From positions 1 to 64,000 of the forward strand of contig NZ_BSOA01000002.1 in assembly GCF_030160275.1 (NCBI RefSeq): a DNA stretch of 64,000 bases, in the 5' to 3' direction. The notes below the pieces were generated by a model, which was given only the letters and a program-made list of their open reading frames with translations, made no database searches and had not been told where the DNA came from. A program made the translations under genes and the position numbers. Positions 16,036 to 24,932 of this stretch are shown here, piece after piece (position 1 is the first letter of the stretch; each line of letters begins with the position of its first letter). This stretch comes from Dyella flagellata (GTDB lineage Bacteria > Pseudomonadota > Gammaproteobacteria > Xanthomonadales > Rhodanobacteraceae).

Positions 16036-17046
16036 TCACCGCTCGGCGATCACCGTTTGTCCGTTGGCTACCTCGCGCCGGGCTTCGGCACGCCGCGCAT
16101 ACCGCCGCGCCAACACCGCGCACGTCATTAACTGCATCTGGTGAAACAACATGATCGGCAACACGATCATGCCCAGCATCGGCGCGGGAAACAGCAGGTT
16201 TGCAATCGGTATGCCGCTGGCCAGGCTCTTCTTGGAGCCGCAAAATACGATGGTGATTTCGTCTTCGCGATCGAAGCCCAGCGCGCGTGAACCGTAACGC
16301 GTAGCCAGCAGCGCAATGGCAAGCAGGACGGCATTGACGATTAGCAGGCCGCCAAGCACCGGCAGCGGCAACTGCTTCCACAAACCTTGCAGCACGGCCG
16401 CGCTAAACGCGGTATACACCACCAGCAAGATCGAGCCCTGGTCGACCAGGCCAATCAGCGGCCGATGTCGCTGCACCCAGCCACCGATCCAGCGCTGAGC
16501 GATCTGTCCCGCCACGAACGGCACGAACAGCTGCAGCACGATGGCGCCGACTGAGTGCCAGGACAAGCCGCCTTGGCCGTGCGCCTGCACCATCAGCCCT
16601 GTCAGCAACGGCGTCACCACGATGCCGATCAGGCTCGACGCTGAAGCGGAACACACTGCCGCCGGTACATTGCCGCGCGCGATCGAGGTGAACGCAATCG
16701 AGGATTGCACCGTCGATGGCAGAGTGCACAGAAACAGGATGCCCACATAGAGCGCGGGCGTAACTAGTGGCAACAGCAGTGGCTTCAGCAACAAGCCCAA
16801 CAATGGGAACAGGACGAAGGTGCTGGCAAGCACCGTCAGGTGCAAACGCCAGTTCGTCACCCCCGCGATCACCGCTTCGCGCGAAAGCTTGGCGCCGTGC
16901 AGGAAAAACAGCAGTGCGATGGCCAGGTTGGTCAGCCCATCGAACGCCACGGCAGCCCCGCCCCGGCACGGCAATAGGCTGGCCGTGATCACGCTGGCGA
17001 TCAGGCAAAGGGTGAAATTATCGGGCAGGAAACGGCGCAGTGACAT
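16036..17046 (-). CDS. Bile acid:sodium symporter-like (SBF-like) transporter
   Basis: A 336-residue inner-membrane protein with about ten hydrophobic helices, matching the SBF-like/YfeH branch of the bile-acid:sodium symporter family. Recognisable segments are LLFFLHGAKLSREAVIAG near residue 46 and the crossing region GILFLCTLPSTVQSSIAFTS. Near the C-terminus is the SKKSLASGIPIA motif, also typical of the family. Substrate is unknown; family members move organic anions with Na+. It is transcribed divergently from a LysR regulator across a 90-base intergenic region that contains a palindrome, so regulation by that protein is likely. Confidence 0.9.
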   Translation of the reverse strand: MSLRRFLPDNFTLCLIASVITASLLPCRGGAAVAFDGLTNLAIALLFFLHGAKLSREAVIAGVTNWRLHLTVLASTFVLFPLLGLLLKPLLLPLVTPALYVGILFLCTLPSTVQSSIAFTSIARGNVPAAVCSASASSLIGIVVTPLLTGLMVQAHGQGGLSWHSVGAIVLQLFVPFVAGQIAQRWIGGWVQRHRPLIGLVDQGSILLVVYTAFSAAVLQGLWKQLPLPVLGGLLIVNAVLLAIALLATRYGSRALGFDREDEITIVFCGSKKSLASGIPIANLLFPAPMLGMIVLPIMLFHQMQLMTCAVLARRYARRAEARREVANGQTVIAER

Positions 17047-17093
17047 GGCTGCAAAGAGAAACAGCGGGGGATTGGCGTTATTTCAACGCAGGG

Positions 17094-17131
17094 CTATTGA
17101 TAATTCAAATCACCTTATCGTATCTATTGAT
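17094..17131. promoter_or_regulatory. Candidate LysR-type operator between divergent genes
   Basis: The 90-base divergent gap contains GATAA-N11-TTATC (17099-17119), a dyad of the size bound by LysR regulators. A direct repeat CTATTGAT starts at 17094 and again at 17124, exactly 30 bases apart. The segment is AT-rich compared with its surroundings. Confidence 0.45.
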
Positions 17132-17136
17132 CCATT

Positions 17137-18039
17137 ATGAGCATGAATGTCAATCTCCGGCAGTTGCGGGTTTTCCTGGCGGTGGCGCGGCAGCGCCATT
17201 TCCGCCGCGCCGCCGAGCATCTGCATCTGAGCCAGCCCGCCGTAAGCAGGCAGGTGGCCGAGCTCGAAGCCGAGCTTGGCGTGCGCCTGTTCGATCGCAG
17301 CACGCGCGAGGTGGTGCCCACCGAATCCGGGCGCTATCTGGAAAGCGCGATCGAGCGCGTGCTGGATGAGCTGGAAGGCGTGCTCGATCATGTCCATTCC
17401 GAAGGCGAGCGGCGGCGTGGCAAGATCCGCATCGCCTCGGTACCGACACTGTCGGCGAGCCTGATGCCGCTGTGCATTGCCGACTGCGTGCGCGAGTATC
17501 CGGAACTCACCATTCAGCTGCATGACCAATCGCAAACCCTGGTACTGGACAGCGTGCGCGGCGGCGAGGTGGATTTCGGGCTCGCCATTGAGCCACCGGA
17601 AGCCGGTGAGTTCGACAGCGAGGTCATCATGCACGATCCGTTTTGCCTCGCCTGCCGTCCGGATCATCCGCTGGCACAACACAAGACCGTGTCATGGCGG
17701 AAACTGCAAGGGCAGCCGTTAGTGCTGCTGGACTATTCATCCGGCAGCCGGCGGCTGATCGATCAGTTGCTGCAAAGACATGGCGTGCAAGCGAATGTGG
17801 TGCAACAAACCGGCCATCCCCACACCGCCTTCCGTATGGTGGAAGCCGGACTGGGCGTGACGGTGACACCCACGCTCTCCTCTCCGCCGACCACGCTCGC
17901 GGTACGGCCGCTAATTCCTACCGAGCGCAGAGCCATCATGCTGATTCATCGCCGCCAGCGTTCACTTTCGCCGTTGGCGACACTCGTGTGGAATCGCTTG
18001 CGCGAGTTGGCGGCCAAGGGCACGCTTACATCGACTTGA
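17137..18039 (+). CDS. LysR-family transcriptional regulator
   Basis: A 300-residue regulator. The N-terminal winged helix-turn-helix (about residues 6-65) reads LRQLRVFLAVARQRHFRRAAEHLHLSQPAVSRQ in two continuous helices with the canonical SQPAVSRQVAELE recognition helix. The effector domain (about 95-295) starts IRIASVPTLSASLMP and has the two-lobed periplasmic-binding-protein fold. The inducer is unknown. Divergent placement against the SBF-like transporter is the standard LysR arrangement, and the dyad between them is the probable binding site. Confidence 0.93.
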   Translation: MSMNVNLRQLRVFLAVARQRHFRRAAEHLHLSQPAVSRQVAELEAELGVRLFDRSTREVVPTESGRYLESAIERVLDELEGVLDHVHSEGERRRGKIRIASVPTLSASLMPLCIADCVREYPELTIQLHDQSQTLVLDSVRGGEVDFGLAIEPPEAGEFDSEVIMHDPFCLACRPDHPLAQHKTVSWRKLQGQPLVLLDYSSGSRRLIDQLLQRHGVQANVVQQTGHPHTAFRMVEAGLGVTVTPTLSSPPTTLAVRPLIPTERRAIMLIHRRQRSLSPLATLVWNRLRELAAKGTLTST

Positions 18040-18134
18040 AGCCTCTCTTCTCCTTCTCAATTCTTAGAGGCACGTTCTGATTTGATGAATCGGCGTGTAC
18101 TCCCGTAATCGAGAAAGGTCAGCAGGAGATCAAC

Positions 18135-18845
18135 ATGCGTTACGAACTCTATTACTGGACCGGCATTCAGGGCCGCGGCGAATACGTGCGCCTCGCCCTG
18201 GAAGACGCCGGCGCGGACTACCTCGACATCGCGCGCGAACGCGGCGATAAAGCGATCATGTCGTTCTTGCGTGGCAAGCAGGATGGCGCCTTGCCCTTCG
18301 CGCCACCGTTTCTCAAGGCCGGCCGACTGGTGATCGCGCAGACGCCGACCATCCTGGCCTATCTCGGCCCGCATCTGGGGCTGGTGCCCGGCGGGCAAAT
18401 GGCGGAAATCTATGCGCAGCAGCTGCAGCTGACGATTGCCGATTTCGTAGTGGAAATTCACGACACGCATCATCCGATTGGCGCCGACATGTATTACGAA
18501 CAGCAGCGTGCCGCCGCACGCAAGCGCAGCCAGGCGTTTCGCGAGGAGCGGCTGCCGAAATTCCTCGCCTATTTCGAGCAGGTGCTGGAACGTGGCAACG
18601 GTCGGCAGGCGCTTTCGCGCCATTCGTATGTCGATCTATCGCTGTTCCAGCTGATCAGCGGACTGGACTACGCCTTTCCCAATGCGATGCGTCGTATGCA
18701 GAAGCGAATTCCACGCTTGCGCGCCTTGGCCGAGCGTATTGCCAATCGGCCGAATATCGCGGCGTATCTTGCTTCGCCACGACGTATTCCATTCAATCAA
18801 GAAGGCATCTTTCGTCATTACGTCGAGTTGGATCCCGCACGCTGA
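18135..18845 (+). CDS. Glutathione S-transferase family protein
   Basis: A 236-residue GST. The N-terminal domain begins YELYYWTGIQGRGEYVRLALEDAG, resembling the Sigma/Mu-like group in having the catalytic Tyr near residue 7 and the R-G-E-Y-V-R-L helix. A short APPFLKAGRLVIAQTPTIL segment supplies the cis-Pro region. The C-terminal helical domain contains YVDLSLFQLISGLDYAFP. It has a strong CAGGAG site seven bases before the ATG. It lies alone between the LysR gene and a REP palindrome. Substrate unknown. Confidence 0.88.
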   Translation: MRYELYYWTGIQGRGEYVRLALEDAGADYLDIARERGDKAIMSFLRGKQDGALPFAPPFLKAGRLVIAQTPTILAYLGPHLGLVPGGQMAEIYAQQLQLTIADFVVEIHDTHHPIGADMYYEQQRAAARKRSQAFREERLPKFLAYFEQVLERGNGRQALSRHSYVDLSLFQLISGLDYAFPNAMRRMQKRIPRLRALAERIANRPNIAAYLASPRRIPFNQEGIFRHYVELDPAR

Positions 18846-18896
18846 AGACGCGTCAACACGTAACTCACATGCCGCCATTCCCGCGCGGGCGGCAGT

Positions 18897-18920
18897 GCTG
18901 GGATTGCCATCCCAGCCTAC
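18897..18920 (-). repeat. Single GTAG-REP palindrome
   Basis: A minus-strand copy ending CCCAGCCTAC at 18920, two bases beyond the stop codon of the half-size EamA gene. No partner copy is recognisable on its left. Confidence 0.9.
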
Positions 18921-18922
18921 GT

Positions 18923-19354
18923 TCAGAACAGGGCGATCACCAGGGAACCGGCGACGATCAGCAGGCCGCCGACCAGCAGCGGCCAGCTCGGCTTTTCACC
19001 CAGCACAGCCAAGCCCAGCACGATCGCGATAGCCACGCTGAGCTTGTCGATCGGCGCCACCTTGCTTACCGGGCCCAATTGCAGCGCACGGTAGTAGCAC
19101 AGCCACGAAAGTCCGGTGGCAATGCCTGAGAGCACCAGGAACATCCAGCTGTGCCATGGCAAGCCAGCGGGTTTCGCCCATTCCGAGCGCAGACTGAGGA
19201 TGCCGGCGGTGACCGCGAGGATCACCAGGGTGCGAATGAAAGTGGCGAGATTGGAATTGATGCCCGCCACGCCCAGCTTGCCGAACAAGGCCGTGAGCGC
19301 GGCGAAGAACGCCGAGCCCAGGGCGAACAGCAACCAGCTTTCGCGCAGGTTCAT
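18923..19354 (-). CDS. Half-size EamA-domain membrane protein
   Basis: A 143-residue protein with five hydrophobic stretches forming a single EamA repeat: LLFALGSAFFAALTALFGK, a second helix near TLVILAVTAGILSL, WMFLVLSGIATGLSWLCYYRAL, and VLGEKPSWPLLVGGLLIVAG near the end. It is half the length of ordinary DMT transporters and probably works as a dimer, like the related YtfF/COG2510 proteins. Substrate unknown. Its stop is TGA and lies next to a REP element. It ends close to, and on the opposite strand from, the GST gene. Confidence 0.88.
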   Translation of the reverse strand: MNLRESWLLFALGSAFFAALTALFGKLGVAGINSNLATFIRTLVILAVTAGILSLRSEWAKPAGLPWHSWMFLVLSGIATGLSWLCYYRALQLGPVSKVAPIDKLSVAIAIVLGLAVLGEKPSWPLLVGGLLIVAGSLVIALF

Positions 19355-19364
19355 GCGCCGGGTG

Positions 19365-19898
19365 TCATTGACCGTTGTCTTCCGTCGACGATTCCGTAGC
19401 CGGCTTGTGATTGCCCCACTCCAAGACCTTGTATTGCACCGGCTTCACCCGCGTGCGGCTGACCGGGTCGAACATGTAGCCGTTTTCATCCACGTTGTAC
19501 ACCTGCTGCGGACCGTGCTTAGGCGTTACCACCACCATGTAGACGCGGCCGTTCTGGCGGTATTCCTGGATGGTGTTCTCACCTTCCTGCCGCACCGACA
19601 CGTCCGGCGGTGTCTGGCCATGGGCATCATGCGGCGCCGGCGCCCCTGCCACCTTCGGCACCGGGATCGGCTTGCCGGGCAAATGGCTGGGCTCCAGTTC
19701 GGCCGGGCTGGATACCGGCTTGCTGCTGGTGCTGGCAGCGGCTGGCTCCTTGGCCGGATTCACGCCCGGATCGTTCATGCCCGGCGGCGGCGGCGCGGGT
19801 GCGAAATGCGGCGTGCCGGAAGAATTGGAGGACGTCTGCGCGTAGGCCGAAGAGGCGGCCAGAACAGTAAGGGCTAGCAAGCAGGCTACACATTTCAT
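19365..19898 (-). CDS. Exported DUF2782 protein
   Basis: A 177-residue protein with a signal peptide (MKCVACLLALTVLAASSAYA), then a long Pro/Ala/Ser-rich segment (about residues 22-90), then a compact DUF2782 domain (about 95-165) reading VRQEGENTIQEYRQNGRVYMVVV, YNVDENGYMFDP and VKPVQYKVLEW in successive strands. Function is not known. It is transcribed divergently from polA, a placement seen in many Xanthomonadales. The small EamA gene follows it by 10 bases and may share its transcript. Confidence 0.87.
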   Translation of the reverse strand: MKCVACLLALTVLAASSAYAQTSSNSSGTPHFAPAPPPPGMNDPGVNPAKEPAAASTSSKPVSSPAELEPSHLPGKPIPVPKVAGAPAPHDAHGQTPPDVSVRQEGENTIQEYRQNGRVYMVVVTPKHGPQQVYNVDENGYMFDPVSRTRVKPVQYKVLEWGNHKPATESSTEDNGQ

Positions 19899-19995
19899 GG
19901 CGGGGAAGCCTCGTCAAGGTCACAAAAGCATAACAGTGCGTGGTTCGCCCGGCGGTGAATGACTGGCATGCCATGCGCACCAGGCGTTTCCCGAT

Positions 19996-20059
19996 GGTTG
20001 GGATGATAACGTCCACTTTCACCCGGCATCCCGATGCTGGGATTGCCATCCCAGCCTAC
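19996..20059. repeat. GTAG-REP pair, left copy decayed
   Basis: The right copy is intact (GATGCTGGGATTGCC... ending CCTAC at 20059). On the left only GGTTGGGATGATAACG remains recognisable. The pair fills the divergent region between the DUF2782 gene and polA, leaving about 30 bases before the polA start. Confidence 0.75.
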
Positions 20060-20089
20060 GCGCTCCCTGCCTTCCACTAGAATCCGGGC

Positions 20090-22828
20090 ATGCCAAAACT
20101 CACGCTCATCGACGGCTCGTCGTACCTCTACCGCGCCTTCCACGCGCTGCCCCCCTTGAGCAACGCCAAGGGCGAACCCACCGGCGCCTTGTTTGGCGTG
20201 GTCAACATGCTGCGCTCCACGCTGAAGGCCAAACCCGACTACGTGGCTTTCGTCAGCGATGCTTCGGGACCGACCTTCCGCAATGTGCTGTACGACCAGT
20301 ACAAGGCCAACCGCCCGCCGATGCCGGACGACCTGCGCGCGCAGATCGAGCCGATGCTGAAAATCGTCGGCGCGCTGGGCTTTCCGATCCTGCGCGTCAG
20401 CGGCGTGGAGGCGGACGACGTGATCGGCACGCTGGCCAGCCAGGCGCACGAGCACGCTATCGAAGTGCTGATTTCCACCGGCGACAAGGACCTCGCACAG
20501 CTGGTGCGCCCCGGCATCACGCTGATCAACACGATGACCAACACCACCATGGACGGCGCGGCGGTAATGGAGAAGTTCGGGGTGAAGCCGGAGCAGATCG
20601 TCGACTTCCTCAGCCTCACTGGCGATACCGTCGACAACGTTCCTGGCGTGAGCAAATGCGGCCCGAAAACCGCCGCGAAATGGCTGGCCGAATATGGCTC
20701 GCTGGATGGCGTGATGGCGAACGCCGACAAGGTCGGGGGCAAGATCGGCGAGTACCTGCGCGAAGCGCTACCCGCGTTGCCTCTGTCGCGCCAGCTGGTC
20801 ACGATCAAGACCGATGTCCCGTTGGATTTCACCGTGCCGCAGTTGATGCTGCGCGAGCCCGATGTCGAAGCCTTGCGTGAGCTGTATACACGCTATGAAT
20901 TCAAGGCCGCGCTGAAAGAGCTGGAAAACGCCACGGCAGAGGTCGTTACCACGCCCGCTCCCGCGGCAGCACCTGGCGTCGCGCCCACACCCGCTGCCGC
21001 CAAGCCAAGCATCGAATCGGGCAAGGGCGAATACGAGCTGGTCACCACCCAGGCACAGCTCGATGCCTGGCTGGCGCGCATCAAGCAAGCGCCGCTGATC
21101 GCCTTCGATACCGAAACCACCAGCCTCGATGCGATGCAGGCGGATATCGTCGGCGTCAGTCTTGCCGTGGAATCCTGCAAGGCCTGCTATATCCCGCTGG
21201 CACACGATTATCCCGGCGCACCCAAGCAACTTTCGCGCGAGGAGGTGCTGGCCGCGCTCAAGCCGATCTTCGAAGATCCTGCCCGACCGAAAGTCGGCCA
21301 GCACGCCAAGTACGACATGAACATCCTGTCGCACTACGGCATCGTGGTGCAGGGCCTGAAGCACGACACCATGCTGGAATCCTACGTGTGGAACGCCACC
21401 GCCACGCGCCACGACATGGATTCGCTGGCCAAGCGCTACCTCGATTACGACACGATCAAATACGAAGCGGTTGCCGGCAAGGGCGCCAAGCAGATCTCGT
21501 TCTCGCAGGTGGACCTGGACACCGCCTGCAACTATGCCGCCGAAGATGCCGACATCACCTTGCGCCTGCACCACGCGCTTTGGCCGCAACTGGAAAGCGA
21601 ACCGAAGCTGCGCAAGGTCTACGAGGAAATCGAAATACCGGTGGTGTCGGTGCTGGCGAGCATGGAACAGCGCGGTGTGCTGATCGACGGGAATGAACTG
21701 CGCAAGCAAAGCCAGCAGCTCGGCAAGCGCATGCACGAGCTGCAGCAGGAAGCATGGCAATCGGCCGGGCACGAGTTCAATCTCGATTCGCCCAAGCAGT
21801 TGCAAGCCATCCTGTTCGACGAACTGGGCTTGCCGGCCAAACTGAAAACACCGACCGGGCAACCTTCCACCAACGAGGAAGCGCTCGAAGCGATCGCACA
21901 GGAGCATGCGCTGCCGCGGCTGATCCTGGATTACCGCGGCCTGGCCAAGCTGCGTTCCACCTACACGGAAAAGCTCGCCGAGATCGTCAATCCGCGCACC
22001 GGTCGCGTGCACACCAGCTACCACCAGGGCGCGGTAGCGACCGGCCGCATTTCTTCCACCGATCCCAATCTGCAGAACATTCCGGTGCGTACCGAGGAAG
22101 GCCGGCGCATCCGCCAGGCGTTCATCGCACCCGATGGCTGGCAGGTGATGGCAGCGGACTATTCGCAGATCGAGCTGCGCATCATGGCGCATCTGTCCGG
22201 CGACGAAGGCTTGTTGCGCGCCTTCCATGCCGGCGACGACATCCACCGCGCCACCGCCGCGGAAGTATTCGGCCTCGAAGCGGCGGCAGTGAGCAGCAAC
22301 CAGCGCCGCGCCGCCAAGGCGATCAACTTTGGCCTGATGTATGGCATGAGCGCGTTCGGCCTCGCACGCCAGCTGGGCATCGATCGCGGCGAGGCCAGCG
22401 ATTACATGGCGCGCTATTTTTCGCGCTATCCGGGCGTGCATGCCTTCATGGAAGCCACGCGTGAGCAAGCGCATCGCGACGGCTACGTGGAAACCCTGTT
22501 CGGGCGGCGCCTGTACCTGGAAAACCTGAGCTCGCGCAACCAGGCCATACGCGCCGGCGCTGAACGCGCCGCCGTGAACGCACCGATGCAGGGCACCGCC
22601 GCCGACATCATCAAGCGCGCCATGATCGCCGTGGCCGCCTGGTTGAAGGGTCGCGACGACGCGCACATGCTCATGCAGGTCCACGACGAACTGGTGTTCG
22701 AAGTGCGGGCCGACGCCGTTCCGACCGTGCGCGAAGCGATCCGTCAGCGTATGTCCAGCGCGGCGGAACTGCGCGTGCCGCTGGTGGTGGAAGTGGGCGT
22801 CGGCAAAAACTGGGATGAAGCGCATTGA
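20090..22828 (+). CDS. polA: DNA polymerase I
   Basis: A 912-residue polymerase for Okazaki-fragment processing and repair. The 5' nuclease domain (about 1-280) begins LTLIDGSSYLYRAFHALPP and carries the VEADDVIGTLA metal site. The proofreading 3'-5' exonuclease domain starts near 315 and keeps its catalytic DxE (Asp340, Glu342) in FDTETTSLD, so proofreading looks active. The family A polymerase domain shows motif A (ADYSQIELRIMAHLSGD), motif B (RRAAKAINFGLMYGMSAFG) and motif C (MQVHDELVFEV). Between nuclease and exonuclease lies an Ala/Pro linker (about 284-306). An sX13-like small RNA is encoded just downstream. Confidence 0.98.
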   Translation: MPKLTLIDGSSYLYRAFHALPPLSNAKGEPTGALFGVVNMLRSTLKAKPDYVAFVSDASGPTFRNVLYDQYKANRPPMPDDLRAQIEPMLKIVGALGFPILRVSGVEADDVIGTLASQAHEHAIEVLISTGDKDLAQLVRPGITLINTMTNTTMDGAAVMEKFGVKPEQIVDFLSLTGDTVDNVPGVSKCGPKTAAKWLAEYGSLDGVMANADKVGGKIGEYLREALPALPLSRQLVTIKTDVPLDFTVPQLMLREPDVEALRELYTRYEFKAALKELENATAEVVTTPAPAAAPGVAPTPAAAKPSIESGKGEYELVTTQAQLDAWLARIKQAPLIAFDTETTSLDAMQADIVGVSLAVESCKACYIPLAHDYPGAPKQLSREEVLAALKPIFEDPARPKVGQHAKYDMNILSHYGIVVQGLKHDTMLESYVWNATATRHDMDSLAKRYLDYDTIKYEAVAGKGAKQISFSQVDLDTACNYAAEDADITLRLHHALWPQLESEPKLRKVYEEIEIPVVSVLASMEQRGVLIDGNELRKQSQQLGKRMHELQQEAWQSAGHEFNLDSPKQLQAILFDELGLPAKLKTPTGQPSTNEEALEAIAQEHALPRLILDYRGLAKLRSTYTEKLAEIVNPRTGRVHTSYHQGAVATGRISSTDPNLQNIPVRTEEGRRIRQAFIAPDGWQVMAADYSQIELRIMAHLSGDEGLLRAFHAGDDIHRATAAEVFGLEAAAVSSNQRRAAKAINFGLMYGMSAFGLARQLGIDRGEASDYMARYFSRYPGVHAFMEATREQAHRDGYVETLFGRRLYLENLSSRNQAIRAGAERAAVNAPMQGTAADIIKRAMIAVAAWLKGRDDAHMLMQVHDELVFEVRADAVPTVREAIRQRMSSAAELRVPLVVEVGVGKNWDEAH

Positions 22829-22942
22829 TGGGGTAGTGCGCTTTCTCTCCTGCGCATCAGCGCATGAATCATTGCTGACCACAAACTGACGCTCGCACAG
22901 CCTCGTGCAACTTTTCCGGGCATGGCGCGTTCTAACGATTGG

Positions 22943-23070
22943 ATGCACGCAACGGCATCCCCCTGTGGCGCCCACCTCCCTGGGTCGCCACCCGGAATCG
23001 GACCTCTCCCCTGGGTCTCCGATTCCCCCGGCCCCGCGGACTTACCCCTAAAGTCCGCGGGGCCCTTCAT
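22943..23070 (+). ncRNA. sX13-like small RNA: three hairpins with C-rich loops
   Basis: The gap after polA encodes three consecutive stem-loops on the plus strand. Stem 1: GTGGCG-CCCA (22965-22974) with TGGG-CGCCAC (22981-22991), loop CCTCCC. Stem 2: GGAATCGGA (22994-23002) with TCCGATTCC (23018-23026), loop rich in CTCCCC. Stem 3: a perfect 14-bp stem (23030-23043 with 23051-23064), loop ACCCCTA. This position downstream of polA, and three stems with exposed C-runs, match what is known of Xanthomonas sX13, which pairs with G-rich ribosome-binding regions of mRNAs and affects virulence and motility genes. The 5' end is estimated from a TCTAAC -10-like box at 22931. No protein is encoded here. 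Confidence 0.7.
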
Positions 23071-23163
23071 ATCCGGCGCTTTTCTTGCCCTGCGGCGGGA
23101 CAGAGGGACCGATAAGCCGTTAGGATGCTGTTATTGGGCCGGCCATTGCGTGCCGGTCAAGCG

Positions 23164-24219
23164 ATGAGTTGCTCTGCTGTGTCCATCAAAGGGAAACCCA
23201 CTTCCTTCGACATCGCCCACCTGACCGGGGTCTCGCAATCCACGGTCTCGCGGGCGTTGCGCGGCAGCCCGCTGGTAAGCGAGGAAACCCGACAGCGCAT
23301 CAAGGCCGCGGCCGACCAGCTCAACTACAAGGTGGACAAGAACGCCTCGAACCTCCGTTCGCAGCACTCCGGCACGCTAGCCTTGCTGCTGTTCGAAGAC
23401 CCTACCGCCGACGACTCGCACATCAATCCGTTCTTTCTTTCGATGCTGGGCTCGATCACGCGTGCCTGTGCACTGCGTGGCTACGACCTGCTGATTTCAT
23501 TCCAGCAGCTGTCCGACGATTGGCATGCCGACTATGCGGACACCAAGAAGGCCGACGGCATCATCCTGCTGGGCTACGGCGACTACCTGGCCTATCGCGA
23601 CAAAATGCAGAAGCTGGCTGCCCAGGGCACCCGCTCCGTGCGCTGGGGCGCGGTACTGCCCGACCAGCCGGACATTTCCATTGGCTGCGACAACCTCCAG
23701 GGCGGCCAGGCGGTGGCGACCCATCTGCTGGAGCAAGGCTGCCGGCGCATCGCCTTCCTTGGCGATGCCTCCAGTCACTACCCTGAATTCTTCGACCGCT
23801 ACCGCGGCTACGTCGCCGCGCTAGAAGAGGCTGGCATGGAAGCCGAAGCCGCTTTGCAAGTGGATGCCGCCGAGAGTACCGAGCAGGCCGGGTACGAGGC
23901 ATTGGAAAAACTGCTGGAACGCAAGCTGCCGTTCGACGCCATCTTTGCCGCCAGCGACCTGATCGCCATCGGCGCCATGCGCGCGCTCGCCGGCCACGGC
24001 ATCAAGGTGCCCGAGCAGGTGGCCGTGGCGGGCTTCGACGATATCCCGATGGCCCGCTTCCTCAATCCGCCGCTGACCACCGTACTGCAGGACACCAAGC
24101 TGGCCGGCGAGACGCTGGTGGACAACCTGCTGTGCCTGATCCGCCGCGAGCCTGTTCAAACGCAGTTGCTGCCGGTCAAGCTGGTGGTGCGGCGCTCGAG
24201 CCAGTTCTCGCCGACGTAG
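23164..24219 (+). CDS. LacI-family transcriptional regulator
   Basis: A 351-residue sugar-responsive regulator. The N-terminal helix-turn-helix reads TSFDIAHLTGVSQSTVSRAL, followed by the hinge LNYKVDKNASNLRS. The effector domain is a two-lobed sugar-binding fold with the family motif DAIFAASDLIAIGAMRAL and VPEQVAVAGFDDIPMA near the end. Start 23164 is chosen by comparison with family N-termini; an in-frame ATG at 23125 is also possible and neither has a strong ribosome-binding site. Its stop TAG is part of a REP element. The alpha-glucan locus begins 3 kb downstream and carries LacI-type palindromes, so it is a candidate regulator of that locus. Confidence 0.93.
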   Translation: MSCSAVSIKGKPTSFDIAHLTGVSQSTVSRALRGSPLVSEETRQRIKAAADQLNYKVDKNASNLRSQHSGTLALLLFEDPTADDSHINPFFLSMLGSITRACALRGYDLLISFQQLSDDWHADYADTKKADGIILLGYGDYLAYRDKMQKLAAQGTRSVRWGAVLPDQPDISIGCDNLQGGQAVATHLLEQGCRRIAFLGDASSHYPEFFDRYRGYVAALEEAGMEAEAALQVDAAESTEQAGYEALEKLLERKLPFDAIFAASDLIAIGAMRALAGHGIKVPEQVAVAGFDDIPMARFLNPPLTTVLQDTKLAGETLVDNLLCLIRREPVQTQLLPVKLVVRRSSQFSPT

Positions 24220-24283
24220 GCTGGGATGGCAATCCCAGCATCGGGATGCCACCCGGGAAGCTGGGATTGTCATCCCAGCCTAC
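24216..24283. repeat. GTAG-REP pair supplying the lacI-type gene's stop
   Basis: Two well-preserved inverted copies with a 21-base spacer containing ATCGGGATGCC. The first GTAG overlaps the end of the regulator gene, and its TAG (24217-24219) is that gene's stop codon. Confidence 0.94.
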
Positions 24284-24307
24284 ACGTCAGGGATGCGAAG
24301 CCCCGTT

Positions 24308-24655
24308 TCAACCATCCGCAGTCACCGGCTGCAGCCGGCCGTGGCGCAGCAGCCGCGACTGGATCGCCCCTTTTGTACGCGAGTGCTCTTGGGCCAGATG
24401 CTTGATCGGCGCGCCGGCGTCGTAGGCCTCAAGCAGACTGGCATCCTCTTCCTTGCTCCAGGGCTTGCCCGCATTGCCGGGCAAGGGGTGTCGCGCCGGC
24501 TTCTCCCGTTGTTCCAGCGCCCTGATCGCGTGGAACAGCGCACGAACCACCATGGGGCAGTTGAACGGGGTTTGCTCGGCCATCGCCTCGCCGGTGGCCG
24601 GGTCTACGCCATTGGCTAGGGTTTCGAGAATCTGCCGTGCTTCGCTGGGGTCCAT
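24308..24655 (-). CDS. Small conserved protein with SANT/Myb-like helix-turn-helix tail
   Basis: A 115-residue soluble protein I cannot name. Its N-terminal part (about 1-55) is helical and contains NGVDPATGEAM, TPFNCPMVVRALFHAIRAL. The C-terminal part, GKPWSKEEDASLLEAYDAG followed by IKHLAQEHSRTKGAIQSRL, resembles a Myb/SANT-type helical DNA- or protein-binding module that is found in many bacterial hypothetical proteins. The ATG at 24655 follows an AAGGAAG site; a longer frame upstream has no such support. The gene is isolated: a 277-base gap with no clear feature separates it from the VOC gene on the opposite strand. A nucleic-acid-binding role is only a guess. Confidence 0.7.
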   Translation of the reverse strand: MDPSEARQILETLANGVDPATGEAMAEQTPFNCPMVVRALFHAIRALEQREKPARHPLPGNAGKPWSKEEDASLLEAYDAGAPIKHLAQEHSRTKGAIQSRLLRHGRLQPVTADG

Positions 24656-24932
24656 GGTCGAGGCTTCCTTGGGCTTAAGGGTACCTACATCGATACACCC
24701 GGAACGGCAGCCGGGCCATCGCCGAAATCGGCTTTTTTCGGAAGGGCAGATCCTGGCTGTCGCGTAGGAACAGAACGCGCCTGACATCGCTTACGCTTGC
24801 CTTTGCCGAACCCGTAATCCTGCCCCACCAGCTTGTCGATTTCCGCTTTCCTGCTTCGTCATCTATCCGAAGACCCCGCACAGACTGCCCTGGGCGCGGG
24901 TCACCACAGTCCAAGCCATGGAGGAAGCACCC

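Noticed and set aside
24216-24283. Regularly repeated palindromes read as a CRISPR array
   Set aside because: Only two copies per site, in inverted orientation, scattered through the window at gene ends, and no cas gene is present. They are REP elements.
24721-24738. GCCG-AAAT-CGGC followed by six T as a terminator
   Set aside because: The stem is only 4-5 bp and no plus-strand gene ends just before it (the LacI gene ends 500 bases upstream). It may be chance.
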